NCBI RefSeq assembly: GCF_910596095.1
Contig: NC_056544.1
Span: forward strand, 10,215,155-10,279,154
Direction: 5' to 3'
Length of the DNA: 64,000 nt
From: Thunnus maccoyii
Lineage: Eukaryota > Chordata > Actinopteri > Scombriformes > Scombridae
Below, piece by piece: positions 1 to 12,514 of this stretch. The notes under the pieces are model-generated. The model ran no database searches and had not been told where the DNA came from. It worked only from the letters and a program-made list of their open reading frames with translations. Position numbers and translations under genes: made by a program. Numbering within the stretch: position 1 is the first letter of the stretch; each line of letters opens with the position of its first letter.

Positions 1-3000
1 AGCCTGCAGAGGAGGTGTGCGCTGTTTGGTCCCACTCACACTATGACCAAGAGCTCTGAATGTTTTAGCCGTCTTTTTAGTTTGCACCTGTAGATACAAA
101 ATTTGTCTACTACCACTGGACTTGGTTTCATTAATCATTTTGGTTCCTTCTGGACCAAGTGGGACTTGTTTAAATATGATGGGTTGCATCCTAACGGGAA
201 AGGAACAGGAAAATTGATTTGTAATTTTATTAACTTTATTGCTTTTAGCCTCAATTGATGGTTTTCCCAGCAAGACCCTGCCCAGTATCCTGGCTCTGTG
301 CCCTGTCCCAGACAATGCAGGTCCTGCTGGTGCTGTTTTTTCCCCCAATTCATTCATTCCTGTTATGATCACTGAAAGGCAATATGCAATACCAAAGTTT
401 TCTCAAAGTCCACACAGAAATAATTTCATCACAGTTAAAACCACTTTTTTAATTCCTGCTGTTGAATCAGCTCAGTTCTGTTAATCCAATGTAAGATCAC
501 TGCTAATAAGTCCTTAATCTGTCTATGATTTTATCATGACCAACATGACTGTTTATTATCACAGAGTTCTGGATAAATCCTGATGAATACGTCCCTCTCA
601 CTGAGTCACCCAGCCCCTCCCCACATCCAGAGAATTTATTTTTCCACCAGCCAAGAATGACAAGCTGAGTGGGAGGCCTTGCAATAATACACAGAAATGA
701 TGATTTTAGTTTTTCTACAGTCTTGCTTGGCTATTTTTGAGAATCTTAGTTTTATTTCAAAGAATAAATTGTCCATTTTATGTGTTTTAATCCACAGACC
801 CCCTAAACTTACTTCTGGTTTTATTCAGGAATTTTCAGACCTTTCAGACCTTTGATCAGTCATTATGTTACAATATGACAGAGTTCTTATTCTTGGTGGT
901 TTCAATATCCATGTTTGTTGCTTCTGGTTTTATCAAACTTTTAGATTCTTTTATTTGTCCTAATATGTGGAACACCCCAGCCATGACAAAGGGCACCCAC
1001 TCGACCTTGTGCTCTCCCATGGTTTCTGTGTGGATGATATGAACTCCACCCCTCTCTCCTAACCCCAAACTCACCACATTGATTTGCTCTCACCCCCCTA
1101 AATTCACTCTCTTTTCCATACTTCTGTCAAGCTTTTACTGCCTCAAACCCCTTTTTCTAATACCAGTGAACAACATGGCCTCACTGTAGAGGATCCTTGT
1201 CAGTGTTTTTAACAGCTCCTCTACAATAATTTAGATTCTGTGGCTCCAGTCAGATATAAAAAGCTGAAACCTTCCTCTCTGCCATGGGTGAATGAAGAAT
1301 TAAGGATTTTAAAGAGACAATGCAAGAAGTCAGAAATGGAAAAGGGATAAACTCAGTGTCTCCCTTGCTCCTCTAAAAGATCTAATATTCAATTATCAGT
1401 GTACAATCAAAGAAGCATGGAACATCTGTTTTTCTGAACTGATAGCTAAATAGGGTCATAATCCCAGAATCCTTTTTAAAACCGTAAATTCTTTGATTGG
1501 TCCACCACTTATCCAGCCAGTTGAATCTTCCTGAGAGAGATGTGAAGAATCTCTGAATTCAAAGTTCGATGTTGACTCCTGCCCACCTTCAACATTAACC
1601 CAGTGAAATCTCTCTCTCAACCCTGGAACACACTGTTGAACTTTCAGAGTCATCCACCTGTCCTTCAGACTGCATTCCCACTTGGTTTTTAAAAGCTGTA
1701 TTTCAGTCAGTTGGTCCAGACATTTTAGCCATTATTAACTGCTCTCTGTCTACTGGTATTTTCCCCTCCTATTTTAAACATGCCACTGTTTACCCCCTTT
1801 TAAAGAAGGCCTCTCTAGATCTATCTGTTTTAAATAATTTTAGACCCATCTCAAAGGTGCCATTTTTATAGACAATTTAAGAAAAGTCTCCACTCAAGTG
1901 ATCTCTCTTATGAAAAGAATGAATCAAATTTTTGAATTTCCAATCTGGTTTCCGCTACCCACACACCAGAGACTGCTCTGGTCAAGGCCACAAATGACTT
2001 ACTGCTTGCAATCGAAACAGGCCTGTACTCCATTTTAATTCTCCTTGACCTCAGCTCAGCCTTTGACACAGTGGACCATAATATTTTAATCAGCCATCCA
2101 AAGAACTATGTTGGTATCAGTGATGTGGTTCTGCATTGGTTCATCTTTTATCTGTCCTACAGGTCTGTCTCTGTAATGCTTGGAGATGCCTCCTCTCCTT
2201 GTGCTCCTCTCTTTTGTGGGGTTCTCCAGGGGTCTATTTTGGGTCCCCTCTTATTCACTATATACATGCTACCCCTAGGGCAAATCATGCATATACATGA
2301 CATCAATTTCCATTGCTATGCTGATGACACCTAACTGTATGTCTGGTTAAAGCCTGGTACCTGGTTCCATTCCATTTTCTGCAGTTGAATGGCTCCAAAT
2401 CAGAAATGATTATAGTCACCCCTCTGGCCCCAGCAGTAGCAGTGTTAACAATGTCTCCTCTAGTCTGGGTGCCTTATCTAATAATGTTTGAAAAGAGACC
2501 CACAACCTAGGTGTTATTTTTGACTCAGAGTTGTTTTTTGATGCTCAGGTGACCAAAGTGTTGCAGTCCTGCTTTGCCCAACTGAGACAGCAAACCAAGA
2601 TCAGGTCATTTCTTTCCTCTGCAAATTTAGAAAAGGTCATCCAAGCTTTTATCTCCTCCAGACTTGACTATTGCAATGCACTTTATTCTGGTATCAGCAG
2701 GCAAAACATTGAAAGACTGCAGTTGATACAAAACGCTGCTGCCAGGCTTTTAACACGTACTAAGAGAAGCAACCACATTACACCAATCCTCGTTGCCCTT
2801 CCCTAGTTACCTGTGAGTTTTAGAACTGACTTTAAGATTTTACTGCTTGTTTTTAAAGTCTTGAATGGTCAGGCACCTGCCTATATCTGTGATGTGCTAA
2901 CTTCCTATTAGCCTGAACCTGATCACTGCCTGAGATCCTCCAGCAGGGCCCTAAAAATGGTTCCAAAATCTCGACTTGTCACTAAAGGTGACTCGGTCTT

Positions 3001-3240
3001 TACTGTTTGGGCTCCTCAGTTGTGGAACTCCCTGCCTGGAGATCTCAGGCAGGCACACTCAGTATCCTCCTTTAAATCCCCTCTTAAGACTCACTTTTGT
3101 CTCATAGGTTTTTTTAACTGATGGCATTTGTTGTAACTATTTAAATTATTTTATCTTGTTTATATCTTAAGTTTTGGATCTTGTTTACTTTTATTATCTG
3201 TTTTCATTGTAAAGCACTTTGTAACTTGTAACTGTCGACT
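1..3240 (+). mobile_element. Decayed L2-type LINE retrotransposon
   Basis: Plus-strand pieces in the expected order of an L2/CR1-like element. Near 160-200 is a DGLHPN motif, typical of the SGNH-esterase ORF1 of these elements. At 880-1080 is endonuclease-like sequence (frame-broken ILGDFN-like and SDH-like segments). From 1680 on is reverse transcriptase: an LNNFRPIS-like block, then 2071-2334 with LQGSILGPLLF and the YADDT catalytic motif. At 2531-2806 is the usual L2 C-terminal region (SRLDYCNALYSG, LQLIQNAAARLL). The 3' end near 3200 has the familiar AAAGCACTTTGTAAC-like tail. Multiple frameshifts and stops make it inactive. The left edge lies at or beyond base 1. The clade call is from motif recognition, not a search. 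Confidence 0.82.
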
Positions 3241-3795
3241 AACTTGTAAACGAGTCTTTGTTTTTTGGGGGGTTTTTTTTTTGCTTGCTCATAGGAAAAT
3301 GTTTATGCATCTACTGTGCAATGAATTCCACTTATCAAAACCCAGTTTAAGTAAAAGGGGTTCGGCATGCCAAGTCCTCTGCATTTGCTCCCCACCAAGC
3401 TGGCAGTGAAGCAAACTATTACTTCCCTCCCTCTGGGTGGTGAGCCCATGGTGAAAAACCTTAGTGTTGTATTTTTGGACTGGCCCAGCTACCAGCGCCC
3501 CCAGCAGGGGGCCCCGCTTTCCTTATTTCATGTGATGTTAATCTGTCCATCAGTGGTTGATTCATAGGGATCCTTGAATCTCTCTTATTGACCTTTGGAG
3601 ACCCTACCAGGAGCAACTGCATGTGGCATTACTGTTCCCAGGGTCACAGGGACACACAAACCCCTTCCCCATAATGCGGTGGTATTTCTTGTAGATGGCA
3701 AGGTGAAGATCTTGAACATCTGATAGGAGCTCTGAGTAGAACTGCTCCTTATCATTGAAAGGAATGAGTGTAAGTAGTTCTGACATTTAATCAGG

Positions 3796-3900
3796 ATCAT
3801 CCGCCTGGAAGGAGACCCTGGGGCAGACCCCAAACACCCTGGAGGGACAATATATCCCACCTGCCTGGGAATACCTTGGGAAGTAGCTATTGAGACAGAT
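3796..3900 (+). mobile_element. Rex3/RTE-like LINE fragment
   Basis: Plus-strand translation gives the end of an RTE/Rex3-type ORF (RRPWGRPQTPWRDNIS). This arginine/tryptophan-rich C-terminus is common in fish Rex3 copies. Only about 100 bp is recognisable. The flanks (3241-3795 and 3900-4320) hold minus-strand open frames that I could not identify, and I see no agouti signal-peptide exon there. Confidence 0.55.
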
Positions 3901-4320
3901 GCCTCAGTAGTCAAATATTCTATTGAAGGCTCACAAAAGAACCTAGTAATAAGGTTCAGACTCAAAGCTGTTAGCAGAGTTGATCTAATCCAATGAGCTG
4001 CACCTTGGAATTCACGTTTTAGCTCACTATTAGTGGATTTAATACATTTACTTTCCTTCTTAGTCAAATCATGTCATGCTAAGTGTTGCCCTGACAGAAC
4101 AAAGGCAGGAAAATAAACAAGAAGCTGCATTGTTGCTTCTCCTCCATGCGTGACAGGAATATAGCTCTCAAGAGAGTGTGGGGAGGTTTTTTTGTTTCTT
4201 GGCCATGGAAACTGAATTCACCTCTTCACTGAAAAAGTGCAGAGATTAACTTGAGAAAGATGTATTTATTGAATGTGTATTGAGATTAAACAGTGATACT
4301 TTTGTTATTTCCAACTCTAG

Positions 4321-5715
4321 TTTGGAGCCAAGGGAAGACAAGGCGACTATTTGCAAGACGGAAGATTTCTACACCACAGGAAAGTCACATTCCAGTAAGT
4401 TTTTATAATTCTTTTCAAATTGTCATTTTATGCCACAAATCGTCCCTGTCTTTTTCAGTCTGTCATTGTCACTAACTTTTCAGTACAGCATGTTCATACA
4501 TGCTTCAAGTGTTTGACTCAAGGCTGTGTTTGAGTGTAAACTGTGAGAGCAGCTGGCAGTGGATATCTTGGATTTGTTGCATGTGTGTGCATTTGTCTGC
4601 ATTGGTGAGTTTTAATCCAAATGTTCCCTCAATTTTTCCTCTTGAAGAGCTTCAAAGTTAAAAACACACTTATTTACCTTCAGCAATGTGCGTCCCACAA
4701 TGACCTGACAATGAGTTGAATGGGCGGAAAGCAACATACAGAGTGTACCAATTTCTATCATAATTGTCTCATTGTCAAGAAACAAATACTAATACCATAA
4801 TAATAAGTTGACAGATGCTATGAAATTTCTACACGTAGTGGCTGTGGCCAAGCGTCAACTACCACAACTTGAGGCTGTCTAGAAAAACTAATTCAATAAT
4901 TTTTTTCAATGAGTCATTATGGTCTCAACCGCTAAATTCAGGCCCTCTAATAAGTGTGCTGGTGGTCATTTAGGAAATTATTGCTCCATTAATAAGATTT
5001 GAAGACTTAGAGTAGCTTTGATGTCTGATGTGTGTCTGATGTCTGACTCACAGTTTGCTCACCTGCTGCTCTCATACAGAGTTGGAATATTGTTGCAATC
5101 ATTTCGTAAATTTAATATTACTTGATTATGATTCCTGCTCTGCTCAACAGCTAGTCACTAACTTAATCTGTCTGCCATTAAGGTAGTGTACAGTGAGATT
5201 TTTTTAGAGCTTGTTTTGCTAAAAACAGCTGGCTGCTGCATCTGGAAACAAAACTGAGCAGTGAGACTGAATTAAAACAGCTGGCCTTGAAAGTAAGATA
5301 ATGAGCTTTCAAAATACTGCAGTCAGGTGATAATTCTCTGTGGGTTCATCACTGCAAGAGACCCTTTTCACATTACATTATTGATTAGTGCAGCTTTAAA
5401 GTTTAGTTTTTTGGGTTTAAACAATGCATTTCCACACAACATGAGTCTGTCACAACGCACCAGTGAAGGAGTATTTTCATTACCTTTCCATTTAGTTGTG
5501 AGACATTTCATGACAGTTTCTGCAAATCTCTTTTTGTGTTGTTTCAGAGACACAAGTCAGAGCTCATGACCCCTGCGCGCCGCTGCAGCCGCTTGATGGA
5601 GAGCTGCTCCTCTCATGTGCCATGCTGCGACCCCTGCGCCTCCTGCCGCTGTCGACTCTTCAACACAATCTGCCACTGCTGGAGGATGAACCCCCTGTGC
5701 TTAAAGAGGACGTAG
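4321..5715 (+). CDS. Agouti-family signalling peptide (AgRP/ASIP type), last two coding exons
   Basis: Exons 4321-4394 and 5548-5715 (TAG stop) join in frame. The first encodes a basic stretch (TRRLFARRKISTPQE). The second encodes the cysteine-rich agouti domain with ten cysteines, including the hallmark CCDPCASC. Agouti proteins are secreted antagonists or inverse agonists of melanocortin receptors that control pigmentation or appetite. The loop holding the receptor-binding Arg-Phe-Phe triplet reads R-L-F here. The last loop is short (six residues between Cys9 and Cys10, as in ASIP; nine in human AgRP), while the SRLMES and LFNTI segments look more AgRP-like. The next gene encodes V-ATPase subunit d, as at mammalian AGRP, so the teleost AgRP2/ASIP2b lineage is my best guess. 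The signal-peptide exon was not found upstream and may lie beyond base 1. Confidence 0.88.
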
Positions 5716-6468
5716 ATGGAGCACACACACACATATGCATACACATACACAAGCAGCATACTGGACATACGCAGTGATACATATATATATGCACACACCT
5801 ATACATACATGCAGTGCGCTCTGGCCTGTGGGTTTGCCTCTGTTACAGCACAGGTGCAGTTCACAGAATATTATGACGGTGCAGAGTAAACTAGAAACAT
5901 CTTGAAAATAATTTAAAACAGATTAAGATTAAAGTGAAGGTCTCAATTCTTTCTGTTGTCTATAGCTTTATCAGCTCAGTGTTAGAGGGGGAAATATGGA
6001 TGAAGGAGGGAAGCCATGAAGGTTTACAGTCTTCTGATACATGAATATATATAAAAAACATCAGAAATGTCCAAATACCCAACATAAAGAATGCAGATTT
6101 AACAAAGGACGAGTGACATATGTTTTTTGATGTGCTGATCGTAGTAGACAATCATGTGTAAACTGTGTGTTGTGGCTCGGGCATTTCCTGCACCGTTGCT
6201 GCTTGTTATATCTTTGTTATTATTGCTCTCCTGCCATGTTAAACTGGTTTTATACGGGAACATTAATTTCTTTTTTGAAACTCACTGCCTTACAGATTAA
6301 ATGTAATCTGTAAAATGTAACAATCATCTGTTTTGGGTCATCAACAGTTAAAAAACAGATTTTTCTGCTCCTATGTACCGGTTGATCATGCCCCGGAGAA
6401 CAAATATGGAATTATCAATTATTCATGTGTGAAGTTATGAGTAAAGTTAGTTTATATTTTTGCTATTG

Positions 6469-6474
6469 AATAAA
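6469..6474 (+). terminator. Candidate poly(A) signal of the agouti-family gene
   Basis: AATAAA 754 bp after the stop codon, in AT-rich sequence. It would give a 3'UTR of about 0.78 kb. The 3'UTR also holds CA/TA-rich simple sequence near 5720-5800. From here to 7926 I see no gene, only AT-rich sequence and a poly-C run near 6660. Confidence 0.5.
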
Positions 6475-7926
6475 TATGTTGTAAGCCTATATCATCTTTG
6501 TGTTTTTGTTCTGGTTCTTGGCATTCAGAGTTTATTTTAATGTGGAATCCTTAATGTCAACATGCTTAAATGTTGTTTAAGAATGTTGTTTATGTGTGGA
6601 TTTATGGGAGGATACCATGTTTCATTTAAGAAATATGAGACAAGGGATCAAGAGAACGCCCCCCCCCCCTCAAAAAAACTGTTTGCTGGCAGCTATCTTG
6701 TGGCGGCTATCTTATAAACTGAGACTAAACCTGCTTTGTATTCTTTTCCGGAGTGATTAAGTGGAAAGCAGAGATAATTAAAATGTGTAGGGGGCCTAGT
6801 GTGTAACCAGGAGGGACATGCATAGACACAATTGATGTTAAGTTTGTTTTAAATGAAAAAATAAAGCAGTTTTGCATCTCTTAAATCCTATTCAGGCAGT
6901 CTGTGGTACTGTATTACTTTGTCTGGGAAATGGTTTGCTCCTCCCCTGATAGAAAATGAAGAGAGGGAAGGGTATATGATAGCAAAAATATGCACATCTG
7001 ACATAATGCAACAGTAGCTGTTATGTTTTGAATGATAATCTATTTCATAGAGCTCATCATATGTTCAGATAGCTGCAAAAGTATGTCTTCAAAACCCATG
7101 AGCACGGAGGAGATGAAGACAGAGGAGAGTTACTGAAAAGGGCCTAAATAACATTTGAGTTATGTATCTATGATGGACTAATCTATGTAAGTTCATAGAG
7201 CTGAACACAGATGGGCCATGCACAGAGTGTGATTATGTAAGGCAAAGTGCTTAAATCAAAATAGTCACGTGCCTACAAGGAGGAAGACACAAGGAAAGGT
7301 CAGTGATTATCTGGAACATAAATGTGTCTCTAAAGAATATTATAAATAGCAAACATGTTATCTACTTCCTTCAATTAACCACCTGATGTGTCTTCTGCTG
7401 CCTGACTTGGCACATGCTCACAAATGACAAAATATATATAAATACACTGGTTTGGATTCTGCTGAAAAAATGTGTACTTGCATGAAGGAAGAGCAGTGAA
7501 GCTGATTCTTAAAACAGAGAATTAGTCTTGTAGGAAGGTCGGCTTCATTCCTCCTCTTGTGTATGATGTGTTACCAAAGGCCATATATTTCTGATTCATT
7601 TTGATTTAGTTACACTGTTTCTTCAAAAGGCATTTATTTCTCTGGGCAGTAGTATTAGTAGTATTATTAGTACCAAAATATATGAGTGATTAACTTGTAT
7701 AGTCAGACCGAATGACTTGAGAGCAGGAACTGAGACAGCAAAGACTTTTAGGGCAGCTATGGAATTTTTTGGTGTCAAGGAGGAAGGGAAAATAACTGCA
7801 TGAATGTTAGTCAGAGACAGAATAATAGAGAAGTTACTGTAAAAAAAACAACAAAGAAAGGCACATTTGCACCGGGGAAACATCACTTTATCTGCAGCCA
7901 GCCTTGTTGACAACCCATTTAGCATC

Positions 7927-10900
7927 ATGGCAGTGTGTGCGGAGCTCAGTTTCAATGTGGATCATGGCTATCTAGAGGGTCTGGTTAGAGGAATGAAGGC
8001 TGGGATTCTCACTGGCACTGACTATCACAATCTGGCCCAGTGTGACACACTCGATGGTAAGAATAATATAACCCACTGTACATTGTCTTGGGTACATTTT
8101 AGTTTTGTGCAAGTCTTCCCAGAAATGTATTACACCTCCAGCTATAGACTTGTATTTCTTGTGTTTGTACATGTGTGTGCGAGTGTGTCTTATAAGTAGC
8201 TGCAGAAGAGTACTAACAGGGATCATCTTATCCACCCAGTTTCTTCACCTGGATCCCATTTCACCAAGGAGATAATCTGAATTTTCTCTCCAGGAAGCAG
8301 GCATTCCTTTCTGAGAAAGACACAAAGTGCGAGTCAGTAAAGATGAAGACCAATGAGATGTTTAAGTTCACTCACTGGTTGTCTTAGTATGGAAATGGTT
8401 CTTGCAGAGAGTCTTCAAGACAATTTACTGAAAAACAGAATCCAAAATTGTATATTTTTAGTGTGTGTTAAACTGTTCACTGTTTCTCAGTCTAATGTTG
8501 CTATGTTGAACAAGCTGGTCAGAAAATAGCAACACTGTAGCCAAATTAAACACTGTGCTATGATTCACCTCTTCCTGATTTTTGGTAAAGGCAACCTAAC
8601 AGGAAGCAAGTGTGGAAAATTTGAGAGCAGAATTACAATGTGATGTGGGTTGAGTGCAGAACCTTTAGGTCCCTCTTCTTCTCTCCTCTCTTCAGACATG
8701 AAGCTGCACCTACAGAGTACAGACTATGGCAAACTGCTGTCCTCGACTGAAGACGACCTGACTGTGTCTCTGGTGGACAGCAAGCTGAGGGAGAACCTGG
8801 TGACTGAATTCAGCTGCCTTCGCTCCAACGCCCTACCGCCGCTCTCCACCTTTCTTGACTATATAACGTACGCTATGACATGACATTTGCTTTATCATAA
8901 ATAATACTATGGGCACAAGATGAGCAAATACACACATTACTTACTTCCTGTAGTTCTCTATTCATTCAATATGTTTCTCTCCAAAAAAAGAACAATGGAT
9001 TAGGTACAGAGATACATTTTGTGAGGATGCCCCTTTTTTTATTTATCCAATACTTGTACTGATTGAAATACGCTACTAAAAAGGATAATCCTTAGATAAA
9101 AGAACTCCCCAAAGAAACCACAACAAAGCCTATAATACAGTCCATTACATTCAAAGAAAACCCTCCTTTCATTGAACCTTCTCTATGTGCTTCCAGTTTC
9201 ACAGTTTTTAAAAAGAAAGGCGTATTTATGAGAAAATGTGTCCTTAATGAGAAGGATATAACAGAAGGGACATCCATTCACTGTGTTCTCTGTGTTGCCA
9301 TAGCTACAGCTACATGATCGACAATGTGGTGATGCTGATCACCGGGGCCCTGAAACAGAGGGATGTGGCAGAGCTGCTCCCGCGGTGTCACCCACTGGGA
9401 GCTTTCGACCAAATGGCAGCAGTGGGCATCGCCCGCACACCGACTGAACTCTACTCAGCTATCCTGGTTGACACACCGCTAGGTAGACTCATCAAATAAT
9501 CTGTGTCTCATTCCCAAAGACACACACTATCAATGCCCTTCCAGTGGTTTGTTTGGCTTTACAAGCTGGAGCAGACATACATTACAAAGTTTTTAACATC
9601 ACCAGAGATAATAAAATCAGGTTACTATGGAAATGAATTCTCTATCTAACATTACAGTATATATTTTTTCTAAACAGTGGAGAGGAAACACCTTTGAAAT
9701 CTCTTTGGAGTACAGAAGCTCATTTTCACCAGGAAAAGAAAAAAAAAACGGTGAAAAGTTAGACATTAAATACAAACAAGGTTAAGAGTCTACAGCCATG
9801 CTAGCAGCTCTGTGAGGCTTCATTTAGGCACAGAAGTGCTTTGAGTTAAATTGTATTGTCAGCATGCAAACTATGACAATGCTAACATGCTGATATTCAG
9901 CCGGTATACTGTTTACCATATTCACCATCTTGGTGTAGCGTGTTAGCATGTTAAACCATCACACTTTGAGACTGTTATTTTAGCAGAGGCTGACAGGAAT
10001 GTCATTAGTTTTGCAGGTATTTGGTTGAAAAGGTTATATAAAGCGTTTGTGGCTCCAGAGGAAGCTGTGTGAAATCAGCAATTTCCTTTGGGGCTGAAGA
10101 CTGTTTGATGTGGTGTTAGAAAGAAGTGAGAAGCTCATCTCTGCTTGAGTCTAGCAGCTCAAGGCCATATTAGTTGCTACTGGCAAAACACACCTGAGGT
10201 CGAGTTGCATTGTGGGTAATGTAGGTGCCAGTTTAAGGAATTAATGACTATGAATGTCAGACTATGAATGGTTGTCATGGCAGTTCATACAATAGCTGTT
10301 GAGATATTTCAGTCTGAGGAAGGTAGTGGACCAACATTAAATATTATTACATTAAGTCAGAATTTGACTTACCATGACTACTTTTATCATGTTATCTATA
10401 TATATTTTTCTTTTCCTGAAGAAATAGGCTACCATACTGAAGTGATGAGGAAGCTTTATTGGATAAAAAATGATATAAACTGCACACTAATAACCAAACT
10501 GATGCCCACTGTGTTATCTGTGTCATAGCTCCATTTTTCCAGGATGCTGTATCTGAGTCCAACTTGGATGAGATGGAAGCTGAGATCCTGAGAAACAAAC
10601 TGCATAAGGTGACAGAAGATGTCATGACTACTGTAATTTATCATGATGTCTGTTTCTGAGGATGTGTGTGTGTACATATAAGCTCTGGGGATTACTACTG
10701 TCAAACATGTTAACTGCACATTCTCTTTTTAATGAGATTTGATCTTTATGGGGTTTTTTTCTTTTCAGGCATATTTAGAGTCTTTCCACTCTTTCTGTAA
10801 GAACACTGGTGGTGCCACAAAGGATATAATGTGTCCTCTCCTGGAGGTACTGTGATCATTTCCACTATATTGTCTGGTTTCACTGAAGCCTCACATACTG

Positions 10901-12048
10901 TATGAGACTGGTTTTGCTGTAAATACTCCACGTATGTGCATCTGTTGCAGTTTGAGGCAGACAGACGAGCCTTCACAATCACTGTGAACTCCTTCGGGAC
11001 AGATCTCAGTGGTGCAGACAGGAGCGCGCTGTATCCATCATGTGGCAAACTTTACCCTGAAGGGCTGCTACTGCTGACAAAAGCAGAAGACCACGAACAG
11101 GTCAAAGCTGTGGCCGACTGTTACCCGGTGAGTCTGACCTCATCTGTACTGTAAGGGCTCCATTATGAAAGCTGCTGTGTTCTTACTGCAATAACCTTTA
11201 ATCAGACATGTGTTTAACCTTAACCTAAATCTCCCTGCAGGACTATAAAATCATTTTTGATGACCCTGAACCGGGATCAGATTTTAAGACTCTGGAGGAC
11301 AGATTCTTTGAACAGGAGGTAATATAACTTTAATGCTCCTAAGAAAAAGCATAGTAACCCATGGAATGATGTTGCCTCCAGGTGATTCCTCTAAAAATAT
11401 TTGGATCAAACAAACACATTTCACACTTCTGATTCTTGAGGAGATTCAAAATTCAGTTTTATAAGTACAGGCAGTATGTGTCAGTCCTGGTTTAATTGAC
11501 AATGTGAAGAATGTGGGTAATGCTTTAGATTACAGCCTGCAACGCAAAGCTTCATTATGCACAATTTACAGTTTAATTTTTTGTACTAATGGTGTAACAG
11601 TACAGTACATAGCAATACATACATGTAGGTACAAGGGAACAATATGTGAAGTTGGATTGAGGGGTAACAATCTGGGAACCTAAAAAGAATTTATACTGTC
11701 AGTATTTTTTTTACCAACGGGAACTTGCTGAGCTGAAACAACAAATAGTACACCCATAATAAGAAACTACAGGAAAGTGATATTCTCAGTGTGATTAATG
11801 TATATATGTGTTCATTTAACTGCCTTTCTGCCTGTCTGAGTGGCTTCAACTCTTCATCTCTTATCTTTTCTCAGGTGAAGCTGAACACGCTTGCTTTCAT
11901 GCAGCAGTTCCACTTTGGAGTATTTTACTCCTACATCAAACTGAAGGAGCAGGAAGGTCGCAACATCATCTGGATCGCTGAGTGTGTCACACAGAGACAG
12001 AAGTCCAAGATACACAATTACATACCCATCTTCCAGGGAACAAAATAA
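7927..12048 (+). CDS. atp6v0d2: V-type proton ATPase subunit d, ATP6V0D2-like
   Basis: Eight exons in consistent phase: 7927-8056, 8696-8867, 9304-9482, 10529-10608, 10769-10846, 10951-11127, 11241-11318, 11875-12048; 355 aa, against 350-351 for the family. The product is the d subunit of the membrane V0 sector, the cup on the proteolipid ring that couples it to the central stalk of the proton pump. Family landmarks are [33 protein letters not shown]-like RCHPLG, CP[IL][29 protein letters not shown] and the end WIAECVTQR...NYIPIF. I chose the ATG at 7927 because it sits directly before [10 protein letters not shown]. An upstream in-frame ATG at 7867 would add 20 unrelated residues. NVDHGYLEG and ILRNKL favour the d2 over the d1 isoform, though some positions are d1-like. 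Confidence 0.93.
9770..10345 (+). repeat. Dispersed fish repeat, copy A, in intron 3 of atp6v0d2
   Basis: It contains the 'gctaacatgctgat' / 'gttagcatgtta' block and the downstream 'gttgagatatttcagtctg' and 'gtggaccaaca' blocks, a repeat I recognise from many percomorph introns. A second copy with the same order of motifs lies at 63370-63690. No coding capacity; class not determined. Confidence 0.65.
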
Positions 12049-12099
12049 TCAGACAATAACTAGTGGAACATGTTCCACATTTAACATACAATGGTACAA

Positions 12100-12108
12100 T
12101 TTAATAAA
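12100..12108. terminator. Overlapping convergent poly(A) signals
   Basis: Plus-strand AATAAA at 12103-12108 lies 55 bp after the atp6v0d2 stop. The same bases hold ATTAAA on the minus strand (12100-12105), the only canonical hexamer I find downstream of the LLTP stop. A second plus-strand AATAAA is at 12270-12275. The two genes may share or overlap their 3' ends. Confidence 0.5.
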
Positions 12109-12514
12109 TGTACTTTATCAAACTGTATAAAAATATTTGTTGATCTCTTCATGGTGAAAGTTCGGCTGTGAGGAGAAGTTACTGTGGTTGCACTAAAGTC
12201 AGTCACCAATAATCTTCAGTGTTTGTACTACACATCACAGAAAATACAAAAAGAAGCCTTATGATTAATAATAAACTAGATGCTATAGTTAGTAAGTTCT
12301 TATTCACATTATTGGCACAAGAACAGTGTATAGTACATTACAGGAGGTATAATAACATGTGTAACTATACAGTGGGGTACAAAATGTAATATAAAATGTA
12401 ATGATATAAGTAATGTAGCACAACCAGTGGTATAAGAGTGTAAATATGTCTGTTTTAGCAGCTAACAGAGGTCATAAGTCTCTCATCTTTGCTCTTCACA
12501 AGCTCGTCCATCCT

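Noticed and set aside
3585..4067. 160-codon minus-strand ORF
   Set aside because: Partly antisense to the Rex3-like fragment. The rest matches nothing I know, and the composition is not convincing.
7867..7926. Upstream in-frame ATG for atp6v0d2
   Set aside because: It adds 20 residues with no match to the family. The ATG at 7927 gives the normal N-terminus.
8085..8235. ORFs running past the first atp6v0d2 exon
   Set aside because: They read into the intron after the donor at 8057.
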